Notes: generated by a model from the letters alone, not told the origin. A stretch of DNA of 64,000 nucleotides from Mrakia gelida (GCA_024345305.1 BRON01000008.1:1178001-1242000), one strand, 5' to 3'. Counted from the first letter of the stretch, positions 45,662 to 58,011 are shown. Program-made: numbers and translations.

Positions 45662-46203
45662 GGGATGCTGTTAGGGAGAGTGATGTCGTTGTTGTTTGTG
45701 AGATAAATGGAAGGCTCCAGCTTTTTGGCGGGAGAGGGAGAGAGAGAGACAGGAAGGACGGGAAGTTGACGCGTCTCGGAACTGGAACCCCTGTTCCCCT
45801 CCCTCCTCCCTCGCTCGCTGCTCACTTCCTTCGGCTCGCACATCGACCTCAACCTCAAAAGCCCTCAATCCCGGTTACACGAGGCCTTTTCTTTGGCCCA
45901 TTGAACAAACAGAGGACCGAGATGGTCTTGGGCAAAGTGACGGTTACTAAAACGAAATCTGAGTTTCAAAACCGAGCTCACACCTTCCTCCTCCAACCAC
46001 CACCACCCCAAACCAGTCAGTCCATACATCTTCGATCATGTCTCTCCAAGCTCTGTTCAAGAACCTAACGATGGTCTCGATCAATCCTTTCGCCCTCCTC
46101 TTCGCAGCTCGCAACTCATCCATCTCGTTCGTTCCTCCCGCTTCACTCCTGCCCGCTTCGGCGAGATGCTGACCTTCCCTCCCTTTCCTCAAACAGAACT
46201 AAC
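45662..46203. other. Intergenic region
   Basis: Holds a purine-rich tract at 45715-45770, a GACGCGTC site at 45769 and a likely 5'-UTR intron of the next gene (CTGAC branch near 46165, CAAACAG acceptor near 46197). A short upstream ORF starts at 46038. Confidence 0.4.
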
Positions 46204-47512
46204 ATGGCTCACTCCCACCCTCACTCCACCACTCCCGTCGACGAAGAAGCTTTCTGGGAGAAGATGGCTCCTAGATACGATTTGATGCCCGTCGCGTTGG
46301 TCCTACTATCTTGCCATCTCTCGACGACGTCGAACGTCGAACGACCGAGGACTGACCTTCTCTTCGTTCGTTTCTTTTGGGTGTGTGTGTGGACGACGAC
46401 AGTCAAGCAGGAGCCAAGATCTCTTCGAACGCCATCCTTCAAGCTATCAAGGACGCTGGGATCTCGGAGGAAACGACCAAGACGTGGGATGTTCTTGAGG
46501 TTGGAGGAGGTGCGTCGTCCGTCTCGTCGTCTCGTTTCGTTTCTCTTTGGCTCTCTCCCTCTCTCCCTATCTTCCCCGAACTGACTCCTTTCTCTCTTCG
46601 TGACCTCGTTCATTCCCTCAAGGCGGCGGCGGCATCCTCCCCTACCTCCTCCCCTCCTTCTCCACCATCCACATCACCGACACCTCCCCAGCCATGCTCA
46701 AGCAAGTCGGTCTCAAGCTCGTCGCCTCTCCCGCTTACGCCTCCCAAGTCACCTACTCCATCTTCTCCGTCGGTCCTAACGCCTACGACGATTTCGCCCT
46801 TCCGAGTGTGTCGCCCACTGTCGAGGAGCCCGAGAGGAAGGTCGGGGAGAGGGCGGAGGGGAGGAGGAAGTTCGATTTGGTTTTTGGAACGATGATGCTT
46901 CATCATGTGGAGGATTTGGAGGGGCTCTTGATGGGAGTGGAGGGGTTGTTGAAGGAAGGGGGGATGGTGGTGTTTACGGATATGGCGAGGGAGGGGAGGG
47001 AGGAGGGGCAGGAGAAGTTGAAGGTTAGTAGACGCGTCGCGTTTTCTTTTTCCCGCCGTGTTCGCTTTGAGGACGCCTTCTTGGTTTTCGAAACTGACCC
47101 ATCTTTCTCTTCTTCCTCCTTCCACTCTTCCCCTTTTCTTTCTCGCCCCTCTTTCGCCCTCCCTTTCTCTTCACGCGTCTCTCCTCCTCGCCAACGCCAG
47201 CACGCCCACTCCCACTCTCACGACCACTCTCACTCCCAAGCCCACCCTCACGACCACCACCATCATCAGGCTCCCCAAGACTCAGACGACATCTCCCCGC
47301 TCATGAAGGAATCCGCCGTCTCTCGCCCCGCCAACCAGCACAAACCAGGCTTCGAGATCGCTCAGCTCACCGCTCAACTTCTCGCCACTGGATTCGTCGA
47401 GCCCAACCTCGCTCAGAAGGGAACGATCCCGATGCCTAAGGACTTGGAGACGGGAGATTGTGGAGACGAGTACCCTTTGCTTGTGATTGTTGCGAGGAAG
47501 AAGTCGGTTTGA
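46204..47512 (+). CDS. Class I SAM-dependent methyltransferase with His-rich insertion
   Basis: Exons 46204-46295, 46403-46509, 46623-47023 and 47201-47512. Motif I is WDVLEVGGGGGGILPYLLP, motif II IHITDTSPAMLKQV, and motif IV FDLVFGTMMLHHVED followed by GLLKEGGMVVFTDM, typical of Methyltransf_11/25-type enzymes. Exon 4 begins with a His-rich segment (HAHSHSHDHSHSQAHPHDHH, over 10 His), then a conserved end with QLLATGFVEPNLAQKG and PLLVIVARKK. The N-terminus MAHSHPHSTTP also has His. The substrate is unknown; the His-rich loop could bind metal. Intron 1 is taken with a GTTGGT donor, which restores the frame. Confidence 0.75.
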
Positions 47513-47951
47513 GTGGACGCGACGAGGTAATAAGTTTAGTCTAGTCGAGGAGGGGTTGTTCGTTTGATTCTTGCTTTGATACGATGATGATCCAGCTTTG
47601 TTCTCTCTCTCATCTCGCTACTTGTTCTCTTCGCGTTGCTGCTCCTTCTGCGAGGAGAACTCGAACGGCGAAGACGCGTCGTCTGCCCACCTCGTCAACG
47701 TTCGATCTCGTCTCGTCTTCCTCGGTCGCTTTCACCTCGCCCCCCTCTCTTTTCGCAGCAATCGGCATTCGGCAATCCTTTCCGTCTCGCCGACCCTCGA
47801 TTTGATCTCTGAGGTGACAGGAAGAGGCTCGAGACACATCGGAGCGGGAACGTTGAACGACCTCCTGAGTTCGAGTCAGGTCGGAGGGAGGAAAAAAGAA
47901 TCCTGCATCTTCCTTCCTTCCCCACAACGCCCACCATCGAGAATCTAGAAC
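47513..47951. other. Intergenic region
   Basis: No coding segment recognised. It contains a GACGCGTC palindrome near 47674 and the promoter of the LaeA-like gene. Confidence 0.35.
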
Positions 47952-49792
47952 ATGCACCCTCTACAAGACTACCAGCGATCGAAGCACGGAGGAGTGGACG
48001 AGATGAACGTGAGCGACGGAGGTGACTCGACGACGAGTTTCACGCCTTCGCTGGCAGATGTTTGGTTTCGAGAGGAGCATGGTGAGCTCTCTTCGAGTCT
48101 TCCTTCGCTCTGAGGCTTGGAGCTCTCTGTCGGCTCTGACCTTCGATCTCTTCGCTTTCTTCCTCTAAGGTCGACCAGTACAGAACTCAAACGATGCCTA
48201 CCAGTTCGTCGACGTCTTCGTTTCATCTCACCACTCTCTCCTCTCTCCGAACGTTCGCTCGCTCATATTGTTTGGGGGCTAACGCTTAACCTTCATCCGA
48301 TCTCGTTCCCAGATGGCCAGCCGACGAATGGCATCTCCGTCACGAAGAGCTCTGGACCGAGTGGAAGACGATGTTCCTCGGGAAAGAGACGTCGAGTCGA
48401 GGGTTGTACCCTCAACAGGTCGCTGGACGGGTTGAGGAACTGCTTTCGAAGAAGGGGTCGAGGTTCTTGGACGTGGGGTGTGGGAGGAAAGGTAAGTCTT
48501 GGGCTGGCTTGAGGAGGATGGGCGAGAGACGGACGAAGTTGAGCTGGAAACTGATCGCATCTCGCTCGTTCGCGTCGCCAGCGGACTGGCTCGTCGGCAT
48601 GGGAGAGAGGTTTCCTTTGGCCGAGGGGAGAGGAGTTGATACACAGCCTATATTTACCGAGTGAGTTGAGTGGTTATCACTCTTCGATCGGGAACGAAAC
48701 GGCGAGCTGACTTCGACGCGTTCGTCGTGCCCTCGACAGATTCCTCCCTCCGAACATCTGTGGAGAACGTGAGTCGCTCTTCATCCTCTGAGAAGTGAGA
48801 TCCGTACTCACTCGTCGTGTTTTATAGTTTACGACTGCTCTCAGGATCTTCCTTAGTGAGTTTGAGAAGATCGGGAGGAACTTCGTTTTATTGACGACGC
48901 GACGGATCTTCGTTTTTCCTCAGCCCCGACAACTTCTTCGACGTGAGTCGGCTCGGATAAAACTCTATAGATCTTGGATGTCTGACCTCACACTCCCTTC
49001 TTCTTCAGGTCATCCACCACGCCTATCTCTGTCCTTTCTTGTCCGAGGACTTCGCCTACGAAACGCTCGTCTCGGAGATCGCTCGCTGTCTGAAGCCTGG
49101 AGGAGTATACTTCTGTCTCGATAAACACACAGTCAGCCTCCAGTATCATCCTCGGAACGGATCCGGGTCGCTCAAACTGACCCTCCTTTCCTTTTCGTTC
49201 GACGCGTCAGACTGGACCTGGACTCGAAGACGGTCGACCTCTTCAACGAGAGTTTCCTTTCATGGAAGCGTTCCTCAGGAAGAGTGGGTGAACTTATTCT
49301 TCTGCTCCATTTCTCCTGCCTGATATTCTCTCATTCTCAGGCGCCTTCTGGGGAATCAGAGCTCCAACGTCGAAACTGTCGAAGTCGAGTTATCGCTTCC
49401 GCCCCGTCGTCCTCGCCACCAAAGCCTTCGAGATGGTCGAGGAGCAGGTCATTGCTAGTCAAGTCGGCAATAGGAATGCCGGTAAGTCGATCCACGCCCT
49501 TTGCTCGTCTCTGCCCAAGAAAAGGCGATAACGAAACTGACTTGGTCGACGCGTCTTCCCTCCAGATCCTCGAGCGGACCTCCTCGGCGAGGTTTTATGG
49601 AAGATTTGCCACCACGTGTTCTCTCACGCGAGCTGGTTTCTTTTGCGAGCTGGGTTTTCGGAGGAGAAGTCGTTGGAGTGGGAAGCAGGGATCGTTGCTG
49701 AGCTGGACACTCTTCGGATGTGCGAGGACGGGAAGGGAGGGTTCGCTCAGCTTCATCTGGTTTATGCGGTGAAGAAGGAGGATGAGATGTAG
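47952..49792 (+). CDS. LaeA-like SAM methyltransferase (intact copy)
   Basis: About eleven small exons from ATG at 47952 to TAG at 49790-49792. Motifs in order: FTPSLADVWFREEHG, QWPADEWHLRHEELWTEW, GSRFLDVGCGRKADWL (motif I), RGVDTQPIFTEFLPPN (motif II, GVDTQPI), YDCSQDLP, FFDVIHHAYLCPFLS, ARCLKPGGVYFCLDKHT, GRPLQREFPFMEAFLRKS, SYRFRPVVLATKAFEMVEE, and a C-terminal HVFSHASWFLLRAGFSEEKS ending VYAVKKEDEM. The IQP/TQP-type acidic motif and LKPGG resemble the LaeA/UMTA family of fungal methyltransferases that affect secondary metabolism and development; the substrate is unknown. A second, broken copy lies at 53.7-58.0 kb on the other strand. Confidence 0.72.
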
Positions 49793-50080
49793 CTTTCTGG
49801 AGGCAAGCGTGTCTCTGTGTTTGACTGAAGGGGAATCTCAGGAAGCTCTCGAAGCAAAACGCGACGCGTCTCGTTTATCCATTACCCTCGCTTTTGATGA
49901 TGAGAAGGCCAGAATAAAGGTCTCTCTCGCCTTGAGAGCTCAGCTCACTTTCATCCTGATCTTCCTATGGGCTCGAAGAAGGGTGGAACAAATAAAAAAG
50001 TAAACGCTCGGGACGAGATGACTCGGGAGCGAAGGAGAGAGAAGGTTGAACTCCAACAGCATTCCACTCCTTACACAACG

Positions 50081-53000
50081 ATGGCTTCAACTTCAACGCT
50101 CCCCAGCAACATCCGGAATGTGGAGGGTCTTTACATGAACGTGCACAAACCCGAGGAAGGAGCAGCGTGAGTCTAGTTGGGCTTTGAAGGGGATGAAGGA
50201 GAAAAGGGAAGGGAAGGAAAGGTGAGCTCGAAGAGCTCTCGAGCTTGACCCTGATCTTGCCTTCTTCTTCTTGCTTTTGATTGCCCAGTTTTCCTAAGAA
50301 GGGAGAGAGAAACACTCTTATCACCTCTGCTTTGCCTTGTAAGTCTTCTCCGCTGAAGCAGCAGTGGGTCGAGCTCGCTCGCCACCACCTCCTCCGTCCT
50401 GAAGGCTGAGCTCATCTCCTTCTCTCGCCCTCCTTCCTCACCTCACAGACGTCAACAACGTCCCTCATCTCGGGAACATCATCGGATCGACCCTTTCGGC
50501 TGGTGAGTGCAGTGTCTCTATCTCTCGAGGAGCTCAAGAGAAAGTAGAGGACGGCGAGAGCAACCAAACCAAACCTGACCTCGTTCCCCTTCTCCTCCTT
50601 CACCTCAGACGTCTACGCTCGATACTCGAGATCTCGAAACTTCCCCACTCTCTACATCTGTGGAACCGACGAGTACGGAACTGCTACTGAGACCAAGGTC
50701 AGTCCTCGCTCCCTGCGGCTTGCGTTCAGAGCCCAGGAAGATCACGAGGTCGGCCGACGAGAGCTCACCTCTTTCCTTCCTTCCCCTTCTTTGTCCGAAC
50801 AGGCCCTCGACGAAGGCGTCACCCCGAGAGAGCTTTGCGACAAGTTCTCGGCTCTCCATGCTGAGATCTACAAGTGAGTCGCATCTACTCGCTTTGAGGT
50901 CGGGCACTTGTAGAGACAAGGTCCAGAGCGAAGGGAAGCTCACCTCCTTTTCCCTTCCTTTCCCCTCCCTCGCAGATGGTTCAACATCTCCTTCGACTAC
51001 TTTGGACGGACTTCGACCGACAAGCAGACTGAGTAGGCCCTTTCTCTGCCCTTTCTCTACTCGAGACGTTCCTCTGACTTTGTGTTGGTCCTTCAAACAG
51101 AATCGTCCAGGAGATCTACCTCAACGTTCGAAAGAACGGACTCCTGCTCCAGAAGAGCGAGAACATGACCTACTGCGAGGGATGCCAACGGTGAGCTCCT
51201 CCCTTGCACTACTCGTACTCGCTTCTGTGTAGCTGATCTCTCTTTCTGTTTCTCAGGTTCTTGGCTGATCGATTCGTCGAGGGAACCTGCCCAGATTGCA
51301 AGTACGACGTTCGTCCTCTCCCCTCCTCTCGTTCTCGTCTCTCGCCCCAGTCTGGCGGTAAAGTTCTCGCTGACAGCCTCTTTTTCCTCCCATATCCAGG
51401 ACGCCCGAGGAGATCAATGCGACAACTGCACTCGAACCTTCTCCTCCCCCGTCGAGCTCCTCTCTCCTCGCTGCAAGCGCGACAAGACGCACAAGCTCGT
51501 CGTTCGACCCTCCTCCCACATGTACCTCCGACTCGACGTCATCCAACCTAAACTCGAGGCTTGGATTCAGGCTGCTAGGAAGAAGGGAGAGTGGGATGGA
51601 AACGTGGTCATCAACTCGAAGGGAGAGATCGTCGAGCCGAGGATGAAGGGTGGATTGAGACCCAGTCCGATCACGAGGGATCTGACGTGGGGAGTACCTG
51701 TGGCGAAGACGGGAGATGCTGAGGAGGATGCTGCTATGGAGGGGAAGGTCATGTGTGAGTAGCAGTCTTCTTTGAATTGAAGGCGAGTGGGAAGGAGGGG
51801 GGCTGAAGGAGAGCGTGGGCTGACTGTCGTTTTCGACCTTTTCCCGTTCGTTCTCGCTCAGACGTCTGGTTCGACGCGCCTATAGGGTACATCTCGCTTA
51901 CTGCGAACTACACCGACGACTGGGAGAAGTGGTGGAAGGCTCCCGACGACGTTCAGCTTTACCAGTTCATGTGAGTTCACGCTCTTCCCTCTTTCTTCGT
52001 CCTCGCCCTCCTCTTCTTACTCTCGCTGACCAGCCGTGCGACTTCTCGTCTACAGGGGAAAGGACAGTGAGTAATGTTACCCAAAACTTCGTCCTCTCGC
52101 TCGCGAGGCTGTAGCTGATCCGAGTCTTCGCTTCTTCGCGCCTCTCTTTCTCCCTCAGACGTCTACTTCCACACTGTCGCCTTCCCCGCAACCCTTATCG
52201 CCGACGGAGGAGACTGGACTACCCTTCACAGGATCTCGAGCACGGGTGAGCTCTCATCCAACCCACTTGGCCATTCATCCTTCTCGCTCGAGGACCTAAC
52301 GCGTCTTCCCTCGTTCCTTCAGACTACCTCAACTACGAGTCGGGCAAGTTCTCCAAGTCTCGAAACGTCGGTGTCTTCGGAAACAACGCTCGAGATACCA
52401 AGATCCCTCCTGATGTCTGGCGATACTACCTCATTTCGAACCGACCCGAGACGAGCGATTCCGTCTTCGCCTGGAAGGACTTCGTCGCGAAGAACAACTC
52501 GGAGCTTCTGAATAACCTCGGAAACTTCATCAACCGGGTGCGTTTCTTCCCCTCAAACTCAGCACTCGCTCGAGAACCACAGCACTGATCTTCGTCCCGT
52601 CTCCCGCTCTCCCAGGTCGTCAAGTTCGTCCACGCCAAGTTCGATTCCGTCGTCCCTGGATCTTCCTCCATCGTCGGAGGTCCCCTCGCCCCCACTTCCG
52701 CTCCCAACGCCATCGACGAGGTCTTCATCACCGACATCAACAACCACCTCACCGCCTACATCAAAGCGCTCGACGGAACCCAACTTCGAGCTGGTCTCCA
52801 CGAGGTCATGTCCATCTCCGCTCGAGGAAACCAGTACCTCCAGGACAACCGTCTCGACAACGCCCTCCTCGCCAACGACCCCGAACGATGCGCTCAGGTC
52901 GTCCTCCTCGCCGTCAACCTCATCTACATCCTTGGTCCCCTCGTCCACCCCTTCATGCCCGATTCCGCCGACGCCATCGCCAGACAGACCAACGCGCCGT

Positions 53001-53559
53001 TGCGAGCTCTTCCCGAGGCGTTCAGCATCGACCTCCTTCCTGGACACGGATTGGGGAAGGCCGAGTACCTCTTCACGAGGATCGACGAGAAGAAGGAGGA
53101 CGAGTGGAGGAAGAAGTACGGAGGGGAGTCGAGCTCGGTGGACGCTCCCGCTCCGTTGAGCAAGAATCAGTTGGCGAAGAAGGCGAAGGCTGCTGCCGCT
53201 GCTGCTGCTGCTTCTCTTCCTAGGACACCTGAGGTGAGTGTTCTCGCTCTCCGTTCATCTCGTGTGGCTTCGTTCTCCGTCCGCTTCGCTCTCGTCTCGA
53301 AGCGGGAACATCGTTGTCGACTCGAGTCGTTCTCTCTCGTTCTGACCCTTCCTCTTGCTTTCCTTTTCTTTCCTCTCCGCAGGTCCTCGAGTTCGAAGCC
53401 AAGATCAAGGTCCAGGGAGACAAGGTTTCGGCGCTGAAGAAGGAGAAGGTTACGGGAGCTCCCTTGGAGGAAGCTGTCGTCGAGTTGAAGGCTCTGAAGG
53501 CGGGTTTGGAGCAGCTCGCCTTGGACTTGAAGCTGCAGGGTCTTACTGTCTCGAACTAG
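50081..53559 (+). CDS. MES1: Cytosolic methionyl-tRNA synthetase with C-terminal WHEP-like domain
   Basis: A multi-exon gene. Class I signatures are [15 protein letters not shown] (HIGH motif) and [12 protein letters not shown] (KMSKS motif). Also seen: [14 protein letters not shown], the zinc insert CEGCQRF...CPDCKYD...[20 protein letters not shown], the anticodon-binding helices ([30 protein letters not shown]), and a C-terminal [18 protein letters not shown] that fits a WHEP-type tRNA-binding helix pair after an Ala-rich linker. It charges initiator and elongator tRNA-Met. The start ATG was chosen at 50081; an in-frame ATG at 49967 would add 38 Lys/Arg-rich residues. The stop is TAG at 53557-53559. 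Confidence 0.95.
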
Positions 53560-53723
53560 AGTAGATGTAGACATATTCAGGTCGTATCTTGTGCTTCATG
53601 AGAGTTCAGCATTTTTTCTGCGAGATCGAATCGAGAACTTGTCGACGCGTCGTCTCGAAACCATCTTTCTCCGCCATCTCGCTTCTCGTTTTTTGAGTTC
53701 AAGCGTAAAAGATTATCAGAAGC

Positions 53724-54160
53724 TCAGATCTCATCCTCCTTCTTCACAGCATAAACCAAATGAAGCTGAGCGAACCCTCCCTTCCCCATCTCGCAATCCC
53801 TCAACTTCTCCATCTCCCTCAAACACTCCTGCTCCCAAGTCTTCGACTTCTCCTCCGAAAAGCCAGCCTGCATGAGGAACCAGCTCCCATGCGCGAACAC
53901 ATGAAGTCCCAACCTGAACCAGATCTCTCCCAGACGATCGGCGAGGGGATCTGAGAACGAGCGAGACGCGTCAAGTAAACGGTCAGTTTCCTTCTCGTCG
54001 CCGCCCAAAAGTTTAGATATGGCCTCACCGACTCTCCTGATCCCGAAGTGAGCAGGTATCACTTCCTCCTCGACGAACTCGAAGGCTTCAGTGGCGAGAA
54101 CGACAGGTCGGAAACGGTAGTCGAAATTGTCTCGCCTTCCGAGCACCCAAAGCGCGACGC
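53724..54160 (-). pseudogene. 3' fragment of a LaeA-like methyltransferase gene
   Basis: Two exons match the end of the intact copy at 49.4-49.8 kb: FDYRFRPVVLATEAFEFVEEEVI and, after an intron with GACGCGTC near its acceptor, DPLADRLGEIWFRLGLHVFAHGSWFLMQAGFSEEKS and the shared end QLHLVYAVKKEDEI. The upstream boundary is an AAG near 54160. No motif I, II or start codon is present before it. The 5' part of such a gene lies 2.3 kb away at 56.5-58.0 kb, with an unrelated gene between. Confidence 0.6.
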
Positions 54161-54410
54161 CTTGACTCACGAAGCCGGTCTTGACAGTGGGAAGAGGAGA
54201 GACCGAAGGAGAGAAATGAAGTCGAATATCAAGGAGAGCGAAGCGATGAAAGATGCTAGATGAGAAGACACAAGGCAAAAAGAGAGACTGAAGAGAAGGG
54301 AACCGAACGCGAACGAAAGGAAGGAAGCAAACAAAAGACGATGCAACGAAAGGGGAGAGCGAATCGTTGGGTTGGGACGACGAAGAGCAAGCCGAAAGAG
54401 GGAATGGTAT

Positions 54411-56445
54411 TCCTGTAAGAACGAAGGGGGGAAGGAAACGGTCAGCGCTCAGCGATTCAGCATCGACGACGCGTCTCGACGAGACGCGTCGAGCAAGAAG
54501 CACGCGAGAAGAAGTGGCAATGATAAACCGATGGACTCACAGATATCAAGCACCTTCTCATCAACGTACCTATCATCCCCATACCCCTTCCCCTTCTTCT
54601 CCTCCATCATCCCTCCCATTCGCACCTCCATGACCTCGATGTTCCCCACCCTCTCGAGATCAACCAGCCTCCTGATCTTCAACAACACTCCCGCCGCCTC
54701 CTCCGTCCGCTCCTGCAGCTCGAACCTCCTCAACCTCACACAAAGCTCCTCGACCGTCTCCTCCTCAACCCCTTCCTTCGAGCTCTTCACCCTCCTCCTC
54801 TTCCTCTTCGGCTGACTCTTCTCCTTCTCCAAGACGCTCCTGAGGTCGTCGACGAGGATTCGATCCTCATGGACACGAGAGATGATCTGCTCATCCGTCC
54901 TCTTCTCCGAGAGGTGGTTGCTGATGGGGGTGGGTTGGTGGACGAACCGACCTCGCTCGATGTCGACTCGGATTTGGTCAAGGCTCGACGAGAATCCGAC
55001 GCGGTTCGTGAGATGGTTGATGACGGATCCACCCGTCCCAATCAGCGCCCTAGCCGTTCCTGCAGTGTCCATCTCCTCCAGCTTCTCAAGCGCGTCCTCC
55101 TCCTCCTCCAAAACCCCTTCCCACGTCTCAATCTCCTGCTTGATCTCCTCCACCTCCAGGTTCTTCATCATCCTCCAGGTCCCGCGTTCGCCGTGGCCGA
55201 GGTAAGGGAGACGAGACTGGACCGCCGTAAGCTTCGTTCTGAGGATGGTGAGATTGACGGTTGCTTGGGAGAATTGGAGGAGAGGATTCCACTTGGAGAG
55301 GACCTGTTCGACGGTGAAGATTTGAACTTGGAGGGGATCCGTCGGCTCCAAGTTGGCTCGGAAGAAGATCACGGTTGCGGTTGACTTCATCTTGGCGAGG
55401 AAGGGAACGAGAGAGTCCAGCTCTGCCGATCCGCCTGTGGATGAAGAGGGAGAGATCGAATCAGTCAGGACGACGACGAGAGAGAAGGGCAAACGATACG
55501 AGAAACACTCACCGGCGAGACCCATGAAGACACAACCAGTGAGAGTGGCCATGTTTCCGAGGAGATAATCCAGAGCGAAGCAGACCTCGACGTCCTCGCA
55601 GCTGATGAAGAGGAAGAAAAGAAGGAAAACCAGAACGAGGCGGACGTGAGCGACGCGTTTCTCCTTCACAACGACTCGATGAAACGAAGGAGGTCGAACT
55701 CACGATCCAAAGTCCCCCATACCGAGTTTCGCCGAACCTACCGCATCTCCCATAAAGATCGATCCAGGTTTCATGCCCAGCTTGTGCAGTAACCCTTGTA
55801 CGACGGCGGCAGTTTGGACGATCTTGATGTGCGCTACCGAAGCACGAGGGAGGGTCTGTCCTGGGTTTGCTGGATCGACGATCCGGAAGCATGAAGACTA
55901 GGGTCAAAACCAGAAACGGTCAGCTCGCCTTGGCGAAAGCTTTGAGCGTGAAGGGGCGAGAAAGGAAGGAAGTGCATGCAACGGGGACGCGACTCACCGA
56001 AAAACGACACACAGTCGCCCACCCGTCCTTCGGTCGATCCGAGAGCTCTCCTTGGTAGATGGGATGAGTTTTCGAGCCTATGGAACAGAGAACAAAAGTG
56101 TGGTCAGCATACATCCTCCTCTTCGACGCGCAAACGACGAGCTCGCGAACGACGAGATGAATGCGCAGACGAACCAGGGTGGTCTGCTCCTCTGGCCTTT
56201 TCAGCAGACTTCATGCCTTGTTCGAAGGCAGAGGGAGCCTTGGGAGCCTGAGGCTTCGTCTTCTTTGGACCGCCGAGACCCTGTTGCAAGACACACGAAG
56301 ACAGAACGACAGGACGAGAGGGAGAGGACGAGGTCAGTCACGTTCGTCCTCTCCCTCGCACGATGAGAGACGGAAAGAAGAAGAAGCTCACTAATTTGGT
56401 AGCATCCGTGTTCCCCCTCGATTTCGCAGCATTGGAGACCGACAT
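54411..56445 (-). CDS. Unknown protein with predicted coiled coil, wedged between methyltransferase fragments
   Basis: ATG at 56443-56445. Parts in order: MSVSNAAKSRGNTDATKL, GLGGPKKTKPQAPKAPSAF, KTHPIYQGELSDRPKDGWA, a segment with DPANPGQTLPRASVAHIKIV and LHKLGMKPGSIFMGDAVGSA, CEDVEVCFALDYLLGNMATL, SLVPFLAKMKSTATVIFFRA, then a long charged helix region (EEIKQEIETWEGVLEEEEDA) and a nuclear-type basic patch KRKRRRVK. I do not recognise the family. With local splice rules the last exon ends ATC-T and the next begins GA, so the stop TGA is split by an intron; without that intron translation stops at 54449. The N-terminal basic tail and basic patch would suit a nuclear protein. Confidence 0.55.
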
Positions 56446-56492
56446 GAGTTGTTAAACTGTAGGAGAAGGGAAGCAAGGAGGAAGGCAGTTCG

Positions 56493-58011
56493 TCAGCTCG
56501 CATGCTTCGACCCCGATCGGAAAGATTTTGAAGTTGATTGTCTCGTTCCCCAGATCACACCTGTCCAGCCAAAGTCAGCTCAAGCCTTAGGAGCAAGACA
56601 CATATGTCGAAGCGACTCACTCAGTCGAAGGAAGGCCTCGGTGAAAGGGAACTCGACCTGGGCGGGTCGACCGCTTTCGAGGATCAAACCAGTCTGCCTC
56701 GTCAAATGAACGAAGAAAGTCAGCGTTCTTCGAGCGTCGGAAGTCAAGATTGGTGTTGGAGGTTTGGACTTACTGTATGTCTGTCGACGCAGAAGTAGAC
56801 TCCTCCAGGTTTGAGGCAACGCGTGATTTCGGAGAGAAAACGCTCATACGTCCAATCTTGGCTGAGGAAGGGACAGAGGTAGGCGTGGGTGATCACCTAG
56901 AGACGGCAAAAAGCGGATATCAGCTCAAAGGCTCTGGGAAGGATGCTCGCTGACGCTCACCTCGAAGAAGTCGTCCGGACTGAACCGAAGAAAGCGAGAC
57001 GATTCGCGTCAGTCGCGTCGACCTCGTCGGGGAATGCTTTCGTCCGCTCGAAAAGCTCACCAAGGAAGGTTCTGAGAGCAGTCGTAGACTTTCGAGATCC
57101 AAGAAAACATATCAGCGTGTGTCTTCGTTGAGAGAAAGAGCCGAGGAAGACTCACGTTCGCCACAGACGTTCGGAGGGAGGCTTCCAACGAAGAAACGAA
57201 AGCGAAAGACGCGTCAGCTCGAGCTCGCCTCGGGAGAGAAGACAGGACGAGGAAGGAACGCACTACTCAGAAACGATAGGCTGAGTATCAATCCCTATCC
57301 CTTCTGAAAGAGGGAATCTATCTCCCATCGCACAGAGCCAGTCAGCTGCGACGGACCAGAAAAAGACGAGAAGCCGGCGTCGTCACTTTCGTTTCACGAG
57401 CTCGCCTCTTCCTCCCTCACTTTTCTTCCTCCTCCTCTGACGAGAGCCAGCCTCACCTTTCCTCTCACATCCAACATCCAAGAACCTCGCTCCCGGCTTG
57501 GAAAGCCTCTCCTCGATCCTCTCCGAAACCTGAGAAGGCCAAAGTCCTCGCCCTGATCCTCCTTCTCCTCCGGGTTCGACTTCGGTGCTGAGCAAGAAGG
57601 TCGTCTTCCATTCGGTCCAGAGCTCCTCGTAGTGGACGTGCCAGTCGTCTGCTGGCCATCTGAACAAGCGCAAAGATGAGATGGGTGGGTGTGAGAGAGG
57701 GTGAGGGAAGGAAGGTGGAGTGGAGGAACGTCAACGAACTGGTAGACTTCGTTTGAGCTTTGAACGAGATGACCTGCGAGAGAATTCAAGGAGTCAGATC
57801 AGGGAAGACTAGCTCAGCCGCCTAGGTCTCGATAGGACGACTCACCATGCGACTCTCTGAACCAGCTCTCTTGTAGGGAAGGCGAGAAAGTCGTCGTCGA
57901 TTCTCCTCCGTCCATCGTGCTCGAGTAGTCATCTTCCATTCCCAGTTCCGAAGCCTCTTCTGGCGAGGGTGATGCGTCGCAGGGTCGAAGAGGAGGTCGT
58001 TGAGCGCTCAT
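56493..58011 (-). pseudogene. 5' part of a LaeA-like methyltransferase gene (truncated copy)
   Basis: From ATG at 58009-58011 the exons follow the intact copy closely and share its intron positions: FSPSLQESWFRESHG, HLVQSSNEVYQ, WPADDWHVHYEELWTEW, GARFLDVGCERKADWL, GIGIDTQPIVSE, VYDCSQNLP, VITHAYLCPFLSQDW, TRCLKPGGVYFCVDRHT, TGLILESGRPAQVEFPFTEA. After VIWGTRQSTSK the similarity ends and the frame stops with TGA at 56493-56495. About 100 C-terminal residues are missing; they appear as the fragment at 53.7-54.2 kb. Motif I has Glu (GCERK) instead of Gly (GCGRK). It may still make a shortened protein. Confidence 0.6.

Noticed and set aside
47865..47885. T-arm-like hairpin CCTGA-GTTCGAG-TCAGG
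   Set aside because: The stem does not place the conserved G53-C61 pair correctly, and no acceptor, D or anticodon arm lies upstream. Not a tRNA.
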